A stretch of DNA of 64,000 nucleotides from Gammaproteobacteria bacterium (GTDB lineage: Bacteria; Pseudomonadota; Gammaproteobacteria; Enterobacterales; Alteromonadaceae). Within the stretch, counting starts at the first letter, position 1, and every line of letters begins with the position of its first letter. The translations under genes and the position numbers were made by a program. This document shows positions 53,569 through 62,241 of the stretch, piece after piece. The DNA lies in assembly GCA_018825965.1 (NCBI GenBank), contig JAHKAA010000034.1, forward strand, positions 248,001 through 312,000, given 5' to 3'. Under the pieces are notes generated by a model. It saw only the letters and a program-made list of their open reading frames with translations, was not told the DNA's origin and did no database searches.

Positions 53569-55029
53569 TTATAAACGTTTCAGACGGTTTAATTCGGTTT
53601 GCCATTGTTTTTTCTTGGCTTCAATCCGTCGGTTTTCTAAGCTGTTATTTGGTTCCAGATGATTTAACGCTTCGTTTAAGTCATCTATGGCTTTAGGGTA
53701 GATTGCCATTTGGTAATATAACTCAGCTCTGGCTTCGTAATAACGTGCAAAATCTTCCATCGCTTTGTAGGTATCTGCCAGCATTTCATAAGCCGGGAAA
53801 ATATCATTTTTGTAATAAAGTAAGTTACGCAGCAAGTGAACGGCTAGTCGGTAGGCTTTGCCCTGAATGGCGGCATTGGCATAATTCAGAGTCACCACCT
53901 GATTATTAGGTTTGAGCAGGTACTGTTGCTCCAGCATGGTCATGGCTTGTTCAGCCTTACCCTGTGCCAGCAAAATATCAGTATAAGCGTCTATGTAATA
54001 CAAATTATCTGGCTCTTGCTGACGCAGCTTAGTGATAATTTGATCCGCTTTTCCCACTTGTTTGTCATCAAAATAAGCTAAGGCCAGGCCATACTGATTG
54101 GCTTTGGTATTACCGCCAGGTTCGGCCAGTTTACGTAAAAAATAGCTTTGAGCGTCTTTGCTTTTGTAGTGATAACGTGCCATTACCCTGGCTTTGGCCA
54201 GTGCATAATCCTGACTGTCTGCAACAAAACGTTTAGGGTATTGTTCGGCCCTTAAACGTGAATCAGCAACCCTGGATTGGGACAAAGGGTGAGTGTACAA
54301 AAAAGCCAGCTGAGTATTGGCAAAGCGGCTTTTTTCCGCCAGTTTATTAAAAAACTCAGGCACAGCATAAGGGTTATAGCCGGCATCGGCCAACAGCTGA
54401 ATACCTATACGGTCTGCTTCCTGCTCGTTACTGCGGGTAAAATTGATTGCACTTTGTTGCGCCAGTCCCTGAGCGGCCATAATACCTGCCATACCTGCTT
54501 CAGGATTGACTGTTGCCAGCAAAATTGAGCCTAAAATACCTGCGAGTGTTAATGGGCCATTTTGCGAACGGGCTTCGACAGAGCGGGCTATATGGCGCTG
54601 CGTGACGTGAGAAATTTCGTGTGCTATCACAGAGGCAAATTCACTTTCGCTGTCTGACACAGCCAAAGTGCCGGTATGGGACACTATATTGCCGCCGAGC
54701 GTGGCAAAAGCGTTAATGTTTTTATCATTGACCCAATAAAACCTGAAGGGGAATTTAACGTCCTGGGCTTTAGCCACCATTTGGTTGCCCATCGAATTCA
54801 GGTATTCATCCAGTAAAGGGTCATACACCATAGGCAACTGGCCTTTGGTCTGGCGCATCATGACATCGCCTAACTGCTTCTCTTTATCCGGTGTTAAGGT
54901 GGAAAAGGCATTGCCACCAATGTCAGGTAACGCATTATTTGCCTGAACTGAAGTTACAGAGGCCAGAGCTAAACATAAACTGAACAGGCTCAGCTTCACG
55001 AGTTGTGTTTTTACTGCAAATTGCTTCAT
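53569..55029 (-). CDS. bepA: Periplasmic M48 metalloprotease/chaperone BepA
   Basis: Quality control protease for LptD and BAM assembly. Signal peptide to about residue 30 (ASVTSVQA), zinc motif HEISH at 137-141, third ligand Glu in NEQEADRIG, then a TPR domain from about 310 (DNLYYIDAYTDILLAQGKAE). Length 486 fits BepA. First gene of a four-gene unit with arsC-like, wrbA and DUF2069. Confidence 0.94.
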   Translation of the reverse strand: MKQFAVKTQLVKLSLFSLCLALASVTSVQANNALPDIGGNAFSTLTPDKEKQLGDVMMRQTKGQLPMVYDPLLDEYLNSMGNQMVAKAQDVKFPFRFYWVNDKNINAFATLGGNIVSHTGTLAVSDSESEFASVIAHEISHVTQRHIARSVEARSQNGPLTLAGILGSILLATVNPEAGMAGIMAAQGLAQQSAINFTRSNEQEADRIGIQLLADAGYNPYAVPEFFNKLAEKSRFANTQLAFLYTHPLSQSRVADSRLRAEQYPKRFVADSQDYALAKARVMARYHYKSKDAQSYFLRKLAEPGGNTKANQYGLALAYFDDKQVGKADQIITKLRQQEPDNLYYIDAYTDILLAQGKAEQAMTMLEQQYLLKPNNQVVTLNYANAAIQGKAYRLAVHLLRNLLYYKNDIFPAYEMLADTYKAMEDFARYYEARAELYYQMAIYPKAIDDLNEALNHLEPNNSLENRRIEAKKKQWQTELNRLKRL

Positions 55030-55292
55030 TTATTTTTGAACTCAGTCATACCGGCTTTAAACACAGGCAATTTTAATTCACTTGGTGTGCTTACCCCAGC
55101 TTTTTTTGATAAATCTGTAATAACAACACTCAGATAAAAAATCTTGAAGTTGCACCAGAGTATTTATCAAAGCCGGGATAAAACGGAGTCTACAGTGGTT
55201 CAGTTCAATGTGGGTAAGCCACTGATTAATTTCACTGTCTTTGGCAGAAAAAAACCTGTGAAGTTCAACCCAATCTGTTTTTTAGCAGAAGA

Positions 55293-55322
55293 CAGGGCTT
55301 ATCCAACGACGGATAAACCCTG
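55293..55322. repeat. Inverted repeat after the TonB-dependent receptor gene
   Basis: CAGGGCTTATCC and GGATAAACCCTG, complementary at 11 of 12 positions, 9 nt past the receptor stop on the minus strand. It lacks a clear T-tract. The 301-nt bepA-receptor gap otherwise shows only a doubtful 67-codon ORF. Confidence 0.45.
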
Positions 55323-55330
55323 CGATACTA

Positions 55331-57346
55331 TTAAAAACTCAGGCTAAGTCCCATAGAAACCGAACGGGGCAAGGCAGGTTCAAAAGCACGCCCATTGGCC
55401 TGATTGACCACAACTGCACCTACATAGTTTTTATCGGTCAGATTGTCCAGACCCAACCAGTAACTTAGTTGCAGAGCGGACAAAGTGGATTGCCCCATCA
55501 GTTTCAGGTGATACAGAGTAGCAGAAGGTGCAAACAGCAGGTTTTGATCGCTGGTTGCTACTTTGCTGCGATACAAAGTGTCCAGTTGCAGCATCCATTC
55601 AGAGCTTTGGAACGGCATCCAACTGATTTGCCACTGAGCCTGTTGTTTAGCGACACCAGGCAGCAATTTACCGTCCAGATCGCCTTGCACAAAGCTGGCA
55701 TTGAGTTGGGTCAGAGTCCATTGATGGTGCCATGAAGCAGAGGCAAACCATAAAGCCGACAGCTCAAGGCCGGTGCGTTTTGTTTCGCTGGCATTACGGT
55801 AACTGGTGCGACCGCCGGAGGACCTGTCTACCACCAGCTCGTTTTCACTTTCAACCAAAAACAGGGCTACACTGGAGCGCCAGTTGTTTTGCTGCCACTT
55901 ATTCCCTAGTTCCCATTGCTGATTGGTGCTCTCTTTTAATCCCAAATTCAGACCATCGCCATTAGTTTGATAGGCCATTTCAGTAAAAGTTGGGGTTTCA
56001 AAGCCTTGTCCAGTGCTGATATACCAGGATAAATGCTCAGATTGGGCAAAATTAAGGGCTAAAGCTGCTGAGGTTTTGCCAAACGAAGTGGAGCCGCTGT
56101 CGTCCGGATTTTGTGCCGTGATATAAAAATCTGTCACCTCAAAATCCAGTTCAGAGTGGCGCACACCTCCACTGAGTTGCCAGTGTGGGTTTACATCCCA
56201 GACAAAACGGCTGTACAGATCAGTGGATTGTACTTCGCCTTCTTCATCACGGCGCAAATCACCTTGTATGCCCTGATTATTGACATAACCCCGGCGTTCA
56301 TCCGTACTTTGTTCCAGAGCGCCGCCAATACTTAAACGCAGCTGCTTCAACTGCCAACTGTACGACGCATCCAGTCCCTGATAAGGCCGGCTTAAATCAA
56401 TCACACCACCAGCCGAAGTGGGGGCTGCACCATCAAAACCTAAATACTGACCTACATCCCGTTGACCAGACCAGGCCGCCAGACGCCAGCTTTGCTGATC
56501 CAATTGCTGCGACAGGTTCAGGCTCCATTGCTGTTGTTTGCTAAATTTACGGGTATCAAAAGTCAGCGCATTAGCCGCGGTCTGACGAGGATTGTCCTGC
56601 CACTCTTGTGCAGTTAACCCCAAAGGATCCTGCAATAAAGGATCGTAAGACCAATCGTAGCGCAGCTGTAGTTTGAGCTCGTTATCAAAAGCACTTTGCC
56701 ATAACCACTGCGCTTGTTGTTTTTTTGCATTGCTGTGTGCTCTTGGGCTTTGTAATTCTGCATTCTTCAGGCTAAGTGAAGTTGCATGCTTGCCCTGCAC
56801 CAAAGCGCCGGATAGCAGCTGTTGACGGGCAAACTGACTATGGCTTAGCTGCACTGAAGCCGAGTTTTCTGTTGGCCAGCGGCTTTGTAACGCCACTACA
56901 CCACCAGCTGCATTACCATACAAGACAGCAAGTGGGCCTGTCAGCACTTCAACAGATGAGAGCTGATCCAACAACACTGAACTCAATTGACCCTGGCCAT
57001 CCGGGCTAGACAGCGGAATACCGTCCTGCAACAAGCGAATGCCTCGAATACCAAAACTGCTACGGCTACCAAAACCTCTGGCACTTAAACGGCTGTCCTG
57101 AGCATAGTTGGCTCTGCTGTCGGCCTGAATGCCTGGAATCTGTTGCAATAAAGCGGCAGCATCTATCTGCAGCGATGGGTTGTTAAAGTCTTTGCGAAAA
57201 CTACTGGATGCACTGCCCAGCCACGGAGATTGCTGGGCCTGAGCTGTGATCACAATAATTTCATCAGGAAGTTTGTTTTCTGCGCTTAAGGCGACAGAAA
57301 AAAAACTGAGCGCTAAAGCGCTCAGTTTAAAAGGTAAATAATTCAT
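55331..57346 (-). CDS. TonB-dependent outer membrane receptor
   Basis: Outer membrane transporter with plug and 22-strand barrel, 671 aa from 57346. Signal peptide MNYLPFKLSALALSFFSVAL then AENKLPDEIIVITAQAQ (TonB box-like EIIVITA). The plug has ALLQQIPGIQADSR, RGFGSRSSFGIRGIRLLQDG; the C terminus ends in aromatic Phe (SMGLSLSF), as usual. Its start lies 16 nt after the aldose dehydrogenase gene. A hairpin with a T8 run lies inside its first 17 codons. The ligand is unknown. Confidence 0.9.
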   Translation of the reverse strand: MNYLPFKLSALALSFFSVALSAENKLPDEIIVITAQAQQSPWLGSASSSFRKDFNNPSLQIDAAALLQQIPGIQADSRANYAQDSRLSARGFGSRSSFGIRGIRLLQDGIPLSSPDGQGQLSSVLLDQLSSVEVLTGPLAVLYGNAAGGVVALQSRWPTENSASVQLSHSQFARQQLLSGALVQGKHATSLSLKNAELQSPRAHSNAKKQQAQWLWQSAFDNELKLQLRYDWSYDPLLQDPLGLTAQEWQDNPRQTAANALTFDTRKFSKQQQWSLNLSQQLDQQSWRLAAWSGQRDVGQYLGFDGAAPTSAGGVIDLSRPYQGLDASYSWQLKQLRLSIGGALEQSTDERRGYVNNQGIQGDLRRDEEGEVQSTDLYSRFVWDVNPHWQLSGGVRHSELDFEVTDFYITAQNPDDSGSTSFGKTSAALALNFAQSEHLSWYISTGQGFETPTFTEMAYQTNGDGLNLGLKESTNQQWELGNKWQQNNWRSSVALFLVESENELVVDRSSGGRTSYRNASETKRTGLELSALWFASASWHHQWTLTQLNASFVQGDLDGKLLPGVAKQQAQWQISWMPFQSSEWMLQLDTLYRSKVATSDQNLLFAPSATLYHLKLMGQSTLSALQLSYWLGLDNLTDKNYVGAVVVNQANGRAFEPALPRSVSMGLSLSF
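57298..57328 (-). promoter_or_regulatory. Intrinsic-terminator-like hairpin within the receptor's first codons
   Basis: On the minus strand AAACTGAGCGC-TTTA-GCGCTCAGTTT is a perfect 11-bp stem-loop followed directly by a T8 run. It spans nucleotides 19-49 of the receptor coding sequence. It could end transcripts from the upstream yliI gene or act as an attenuator coupled to translation of the receptor. Confidence 0.65.
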
Positions 57347-57362
57347 GTAGATGAGGTTCTCG

Positions 57363-58475
57363 TCACTGTGGTGATAAACGTAATAACTTACCGTCATTTT
57401 CGTCGGTCAGCAGATACACTGCGCCATCCGGTCCTGCCTGCACGTCACGAATGCGGGAACCGATACGAATACGTTCTTCATGGCTGACTTTATCGCCTGT
57501 CAGTTCTAAACGCACCAGTTGACCAAATTTAAGCGAGCCGACTAACAGGTTATTTTGCCAGCCATTGATTTGACTGCCGGTGTAAAAACTCATACCACTT
57601 GGGGCTATAGAGGGCACCCAGTAATGCAAGGGTTGCTCTAAACCTTCTTTACTTTTGTTGCCTATTACACCTCCGCCGTATTCTTCACCATAGGTGATCA
57701 CAGGCCAGCCGTAATTTTTACCTGCAGTGGCTATATTTATTTCATCGCCACCCTGAGGGCCATGTTCATGAGTCCATAAAAGGCCGGTTTGTGGGTGAAT
57801 GGCAGCACCCTGAATATTGCGGTGACCATAAGACCAGACATCGGCTTTGGCATCAGCCTGGGCTGCAAAAGGATTACCGGCAGCGGCTGAGCCATCTTTA
57901 TTTACTTTCACTACCTTACCAAAGTGACCTGACAATTTTTGAGCGTCATCACGACGTGAGCCTCTATCACCCAAAGTAATAAACAATTCACCGGCAGGGT
58001 TAAATACCAGACGGCCACCGTAATGGTACTTGCTGTCAATGGCTTCAGCCTGACGGAAAATCACCTTTACTTCTTTTAATGTCTGGCCATCCAGTATGGC
58101 GCTGGCCACTGCTGTTGCATTGACATCACCATCGCGGGGTTCACTGAAGCTGATGTAAATAGTTTTGTTTTTGGCAAAATCCGGATCCAGCACCAGGCCT
58201 AACAACCCCCCCTGACCTTGGGCATGCACAGTTGGAACACCTTGAATAGGCTCACTTTTTTCGCCGGTTTTGCTGATGTAACGTAAAGTGCCAGTGCGTT
58301 CTGTGACCAGGAAGGAGCCATCTGGCAAAAATTGCATGGCCCATGGGTGGTTCAGTCCGGAAGACAGCGTTTGCATCTCCAGCGTCACTTTTTCAGTTTT
58401 TAAGGATTCAGCCAGCAAGGGTTGAGTGGTCAGGCTAAGTCCGACAATCAGGCTGAACAGGGATAATTTATGCAT
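57363..58475 (-). CDS. PQQ-dependent soluble aldose sugar dehydrogenase (YliI/Asd family)
   Basis: Periplasmic beta-propeller quinoprotein that oxidises aldose sugars. Signal peptide to about residue 22 (LTTQPLLAES). Family features: LSSGLNHPWAMQFLPDGSFL, GGLLGLVLDPDF, HYGGRLVFNPAGELFITLGDRG, GHRNIQGAAIHPQTGLLWTH-EHGPQGGDEIN (read in parts). 370 aa. It is 16 nt upstream of the TonB-dependent receptor gene, so the pair may serve sugar or PQQ uptake and oxidation; this is inference. Confidence 0.9.
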   Translation of the reverse strand: MHKLSLFSLIVGLSLTTQPLLAESLKTEKVTLEMQTLSSGLNHPWAMQFLPDGSFLVTERTGTLRYISKTGEKSEPIQGVPTVHAQGQGGLLGLVLDPDFAKNKTIYISFSEPRDGDVNATAVASAILDGQTLKEVKVIFRQAEAIDSKYHYGGRLVFNPAGELFITLGDRGSRRDDAQKLSGHFGKVVKVNKDGSAAAGNPFAAQADAKADVWSYGHRNIQGAAIHPQTGLLWTHEHGPQGGDEINIATAGKNYGWPVITYGEEYGGGVIGNKSKEGLEQPLHYWVPSIAPSGMSFYTGSQINGWQNNLLVGSLKFGQLVRLELTGDKVSHEERIRIGSRIRDVQAGPDGAVYLLTDENDGKLLRLSPQ

Positions 58476-58578
58476 ACCACAGATCCTTTTTTAAACAGAT
58501 TAAAAAATTGAGCATAAAGGATACCGTAAAAAAGTACCGAAAATGCGGCTGGTATCCGGATGGACAGGACTAACGGGG

Positions 58579-59052
58579 TTAAGCCTGACTTTTCAGGTAA
58601 GCCAGCACCACATCATGGTGATTACTGGTTTTAAAGTGATCAAATACCTGACTGACTTTGCCATCCTGTTCTATTAAAAAGCTGATGCGGTGAATGCCAT
58701 CATAAATTTTACCCATAAATTTCTTCTCCCCCCAAACCCCAAAGGCTTCAGCTGCTTTGTGATCTTCATCACCCAGCAAGGTAAAATTTAACTGCTCTTT
58801 TTGTTCAAATTTAGCCAGACGGGCAGGGGCGTCGATACTGATGCCAACAACCTGAACCTTATATTCAGCAAGCTGTGTTTTGCTGTCACGTAAACCACAA
58901 GCCTGAACTGTACAGCCTGGTGTCATAGCTTTCGGGTAAAAATACACCAATACACGGCTTTGTTTTAATAAAGTGCTGAGTTGTACCATCTGACCTGTCT
59001 GGTCTGGCAAACTAAAATCCGGTGCCTGTTGTCCTGCGGTTAATCTGTTCAT
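58579..59052 (-). CDS. bcp: Thioredoxin-dependent peroxiredoxin Bcp
   Basis: Reduces hydrogen peroxide and organic peroxides. Peroxidatic Cys47 and resolving Cys52 in MTPGCTVQACGLRD are the atypical two-cysteine pattern of Bcp. Length 157. It lies 25 nt downstream of gcvR on the same strand, as in E. coli. Confidence 0.94.
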   Translation of the reverse strand: MNRLTAGQQAPDFSLPDQTGQMVQLSTLLKQSRVLVYFYPKAMTPGCTVQACGLRDSKTQLAEYKVQVVGISIDAPARLAKFEQKEQLNFTLLGDEDHKAAEAFGVWGEKKFMGKIYDGIHRISFLIEQDGKVSQVFDHFKTSNHHDVVLAYLKSQA

Positions 59053-59077
59053 GGTTTTTCCTTTTCACTTTTTCTGT

Positions 59078-59605
59078 TTATAGCTGAGCTTCAAAACGCC
59101 CTGATAGCTGAAGCTGTTCAAGTAACACAAACAGGTCCTGCTTTATCCGCTCAACCTGTGCACCTTGTGGCAGCTGTACCGTCATAGTGCAATGGTTCAC
59201 CAACTGCTGAGTTTCAGCGTCCGTCAGCGTTTCAGTACGCAGCGCACCTATATGGATTTGATGATTAGCAAGCAAAGTGGCAATAGCCCCCAAAGTGCCC
59301 ACTTTATCTTTACCTCTGTACTCCAGCACATAATGTGCGCTTATCGTAGCGGTGGGCTGAGCAGATGTACGTTTGGTCATGGTGAGCAGATCAAGTTCAA
59401 AACCTAATCCTGGCAACAAGTGTTCTATGCGGCTGATGGCCACTGCATCACCGGATAACAACATAATAAAAGTGAATTCGTTGCCAAAAATAGCCATGCG
59501 GCTATCGACTATATTGCAGTTGCAGTCTGTAACCAGACGCGCCAGACGGCTGACCAACCCTGTTCTGTCTGCACCTATTGCAGTGACGACCAATTGTTGT
59601 GGCAT
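59078..59605 (-). CDS. gcvR: Glycine cleavage system regulator GcvR (tandem ACT)
   Basis: Two ACT domains (about 4-85, VVTAIGADRTGLVSRLARLV; about 92-172, HYVLEYRGKDKVGTLGAIAT). In E. coli GcvR binds GcvA and blocks gcv expression. Length 175 fits. It is divergent from dapA across 142 nt, and bcp follows on the same strand. No gcvA in the window. Confidence 0.9.
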   Translation of the reverse strand: MPQQLVVTAIGADRTGLVSRLARLVTDCNCNIVDSRMAIFGNEFTFIMLLSGDAVAISRIEHLLPGLGFELDLLTMTKRTSAQPTATISAHYVLEYRGKDKVGTLGAIATLLANHQIHIGALRTETLTDAETQQLVNHCTMTVQLPQGAQVERIKQDLFVLLEQLQLSGRFEAQL

Positions 59606-59747
59606 GCTAAGTTGATGTCTCTGAATGAAAAACGGCTGCGAAGTTTAGCATATTTAGCGTAAATTTCACCTGTGTGACAGTCCCTTGCTTGTGTTTGTTG
59701 TCGTGCGTCATTACCATAGGCAGCCTGAAAACTACGGAGCCTTTAGC

Positions 59748-60629
59748 ATGTTTAGCGGAAGTATTGTTGCTTTGATCACCCCAATGGATCCTGATGGTGC
59801 TGTGGATTATGGCAGCCTGAAGCGGCTGGTGGATTTCCATCTAAGCAATCAGACTGACGCATTGGTGATTATGGGCACCACTGGCGAGTCCGTGACTTTA
59901 AGTTTTGCCGAACAATTAGCAGTGCTCAAGGCTGTTCTTGAACAGGTTGATGGTCGTATTCCCGTGATCGCAGGCAATGGCTCGAACTCAACTGCTGATG
60001 CAGTGGAGAAGACCAAAACCTTATCGGCGTTCCCCATAGCAGGTTTTTTGACCGTCACCCCTTATTACAATAAACCTATGCAAAAAGGCATGCTGGCGCA
60101 TTATCAGGCCGTTGCTGCCTCTACTGATAAGCCCGTTATTTTATATAACGTGCCAGGTCGTACCGGCGTGGATCTGTTGCCGGAAACTGTGGCTGAACTG
60201 GCGAAAACCCCGAACATTGTGGGTATTAAAGAAGCGACGGGTTCTATGCAACGTCTGGCCCAATTGCAGGCCTTGTGTCCGGCAGATTTTTTATTATTCA
60301 GTGGTGACGATGCAAGTTGCTGCGAATTTATGTTAAAAGGTGGCCATGGCGTCATTTCGGTGACCACCAATATAGCGCCTGCTTTGATGGCCCGGATGTC
60401 AAAAGCAGCGATAGAAAAAAATACAGAATTGGCAACGCAGCTCGATCACAAGCTTCAGGGCTTGCATCATCAGCTGTTTATCGAAGCCAATCCTATTCCG
60501 AGTAAGTGGGCTCTGCTGAAAATGGGGTTAATTGCTGATGATATGGCAAGATTACCTTTAACCCGATTGGAACCAATTCATCAAAGCGTAATCGAACAAG
60601 CGCTGAAACAAGCCCAGATTAATGTGTAG
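59748..60629 (+). CDS. dapA: 4-hydroxy-tetrahydrodipicolinate synthase DapA
   Basis: First committed enzyme of lysine/DAP synthesis. Schiff-base Lys161 in NIVGIKEATGS, Tyr133 in ILYNVPGRTG and TGESVTLSF and TPYYNKPMQKG match. ATG 59748 (GGAG at 8 nt) gives 293 aa; a frame from 59685 adds 21 unlikely residues. bamC follows 10 nt after the stop, as in E. coli. Confidence 0.96.
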   Translation: MFSGSIVALITPMDPDGAVDYGSLKRLVDFHLSNQTDALVIMGTTGESVTLSFAEQLAVLKAVLEQVDGRIPVIAGNGSNSTADAVEKTKTLSAFPIAGFLTVTPYYNKPMQKGMLAHYQAVAASTDKPVILYNVPGRTGVDLLPETVAELAKTPNIVGIKEATGSMQRLAQLQALCPADFLLFSGDDASCCEFMLKGGHGVISVTTNIAPALMARMSKAAIEKNTELATQLDHKLQGLHHQLFIEANPIPSKWALLKMGLIADDMARLPLTRLEPIHQSVIEQALKQAQINV

Positions 60630-60639
60630 GAGTTTTATA

Positions 60640-61704
60640 GTGCAGTATTGGATCACGGCAAGCTTAGCTGCCTCGTTATTAATTTCTGGTTGCTCTTTAT
60701 TCCCTGAAGATGCTGCTGATCAAGCAGTTCCTGAGGCAAAACCAGTGGCTGAGTTAAAAGTACCGGCAGGTTTAGCTGCTGCGAAAAAGCCAACACAATT
60801 TGATATTCCTCCTACTCCAAACGCTCCTGTGACGGAAGCAGAACTGAAGTCACCTATGCAGGTGTTGGCTCTTGCAACCAATAGCAGGGTAGAGGAAGAA
60901 GAAAAAGAAGCACGGATTTGGTTTGAACGTTCAGAGTTCAGCGGTGAGTTATTGCCTTACCTGAAAAAGAGCCTGCAGGATTTTGGTCAGGAAAAGCAAA
61001 TCGAAATTACGCAAAAAGATCAGGACGCTTTAGTTTTTGAAACCGCTTGGGTCAGCCGCTTCGAAGAAGAAGGTTTCTGGTTATGGAAGAACATGGTCGA
61101 AAAAGAGCAAAGTCGTTTCCTGGTGGTATTTGAACCTAAAAGCCACGGTCGTTCTGTAGGCGTTCGGGTCCAGTTGCTGGAACATCGTTTTATTGACAAA
61201 GATGCTAAGCTCTCTGCGATAGCGCAAAAACGCGAAGAAGTGTACTTCCTTAATCGTTTTGTCGATAAAGTGGCTACTGTAGAACTGGCGCAGATTAGAC
61301 AGAAAAAAGCTCAGTCCCGTCAGATCACGCTAACCACAGGATTTGATGCTGAAGGCAATGCGGCCATGCTGACAGGCCAGTCTATTGATTTCGCCTGGCC
61401 ACAGTTAGAACTGATGTTTGAACAGAATGGCTTTTTGGTGAATGATCTGGACAGAACAAAGTACACTTTTTTCCTGACTTATCAGCAACCTGAAGCGGGC
61501 TTCTGGGATTCATTGTGGAGCAGTGAAGAGACTATTGCTGTGCCTTTGACGCCTGGTGACTATCAGTTAGTGCTGACAAAAGCAGACCTTGGCACCAGTC
61601 TGAGCTGGCGTGACAGTTCAGGTAAAGTATTGTCTGCCGATCAAATCACGGCTTTGCATCAGACCCTGGTGCAAATGATCAGAAAAGATAATATTGAGCT
61701 GTAA
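60640..61704 (+). CDS. bamC: Outer membrane assembly lipoprotein BamC (NlpB)
   Basis: Lipoprotein of the BAM complex. Lipobox LLISGCSLF; a disordered N-terminal stretch that in E. coli contacts BamD, followed by two helix-grip domains (first around ARIWFERSEFSGELLPYLKK, second around SIDFAWPQLELMFEQNGFLV). GTG 60640 has AGGAG 7 nt upstream; an ATG frame at 60622 overlaps dapA. 354 aa. A terminator follows. Confidence 0.92.
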   Translation: MQYWITASLAASLLISGCSLFPEDAADQAVPEAKPVAELKVPAGLAAAKKPTQFDIPPTPNAPVTEAELKSPMQVLALATNSRVEEEEKEARIWFERSEFSGELLPYLKKSLQDFGQEKQIEITQKDQDALVFETAWVSRFEEEGFWLWKNMVEKEQSRFLVVFEPKSHGRSVGVRVQLLEHRFIDKDAKLSAIAQKREEVYFLNRFVDKVATVELAQIRQKKAQSRQITLTTGFDAEGNAAMLTGQSIDFAWPQLELMFEQNGFLVNDLDRTKYTFFLTYQQPEAGFWDSLWSSEETIAVPLTPGDYQLVLTKADLGTSLSWRDSSGKVLSADQITALHQTLVQMIRKDNIEL

Positions 61705-61780
61705 CAGCTTGCAAAGAGCCGGACGCTGAATGCATTTATGCCTGTAGTCAAAGCCTCATAACACTGGTTCCAGATCAAAT

Positions 61781-61807
61781 AAAACCACCGCAAGGTGGTT
61801 TTTTTTG
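61781..61807 (+). terminator. Intrinsic terminator of the dapA-bamC unit
   Basis: AACCACC-GCAA-GGTGGTT followed by a run of T. Confidence 0.9.
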
Positions 61808-61953
61808 TCGCGATTGGAGCCGCTTTTTTTAAGCAGAGTCTGATCTCAGGCAACAAAAGCCGTTGTCTTTGCACCAAGCGGTGCAGCATGAATAAAATAA
61901 CGTTATGATTAGGCTCAATTTAATCGCCTTTAAAAGCTAATAAAGGACAGCGG

Positions 61954-62112
61954 ATGCTGAGCATGCTGTATCAGCTGAACACTTTTATCGGCATCAAGTT
62001 CAGTTATTTTGTATGTCCACTACGTAGACGGCTGGCTTTATGGCCTGATAATTTCAGCAGAAACAGCAGTTGTTGCTATTCTGTTGGCGATCCTGATGCG
62101 CTTATCAGGTAA
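61954..62112 (+). CDS. Possible small or decayed ORF in the bamC-DUF2066 gap
   Basis: An ATG with AAGGA 6 nt upstream opens 52 codons (MLSMLYQLNTFIGIKFSYFV...). From about codon 19 the +1 frame reads a better membrane helix (WLYGLIISAETAVVAILL, ending at 62128). The pattern fits a small membrane protein broken by a frameshift, or chance. The 537-nt gap otherwise holds only the bamC terminator and the presumed promoter of the next gene. Confidence 0.25.
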   Translation: MLSMLYQLNTFIGIKFSYFVCPLRRRLALWPDNFSRNSSCCYSVGDPDALIR

Positions 62113-62241
62113 AATAACAGGCTTCTGAGGGCAAACCTGGTGATTTGGCTTATTTTTGGTGGCTATCTCCATTAGTCTTGGCTTAAAGGGCGTTTTCCCT
62201 GTTTTAGCTGATGAAGAGTACTCGCAGGTTAAGGGTAAAAG

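Noticed and set aside
55144..55347. 67-codon plus-strand ORF between bepA and the receptor gene
   Set aside because: It has a TTG start without a ribosome site, overlaps the receptor's 3' end and shows no family pattern.
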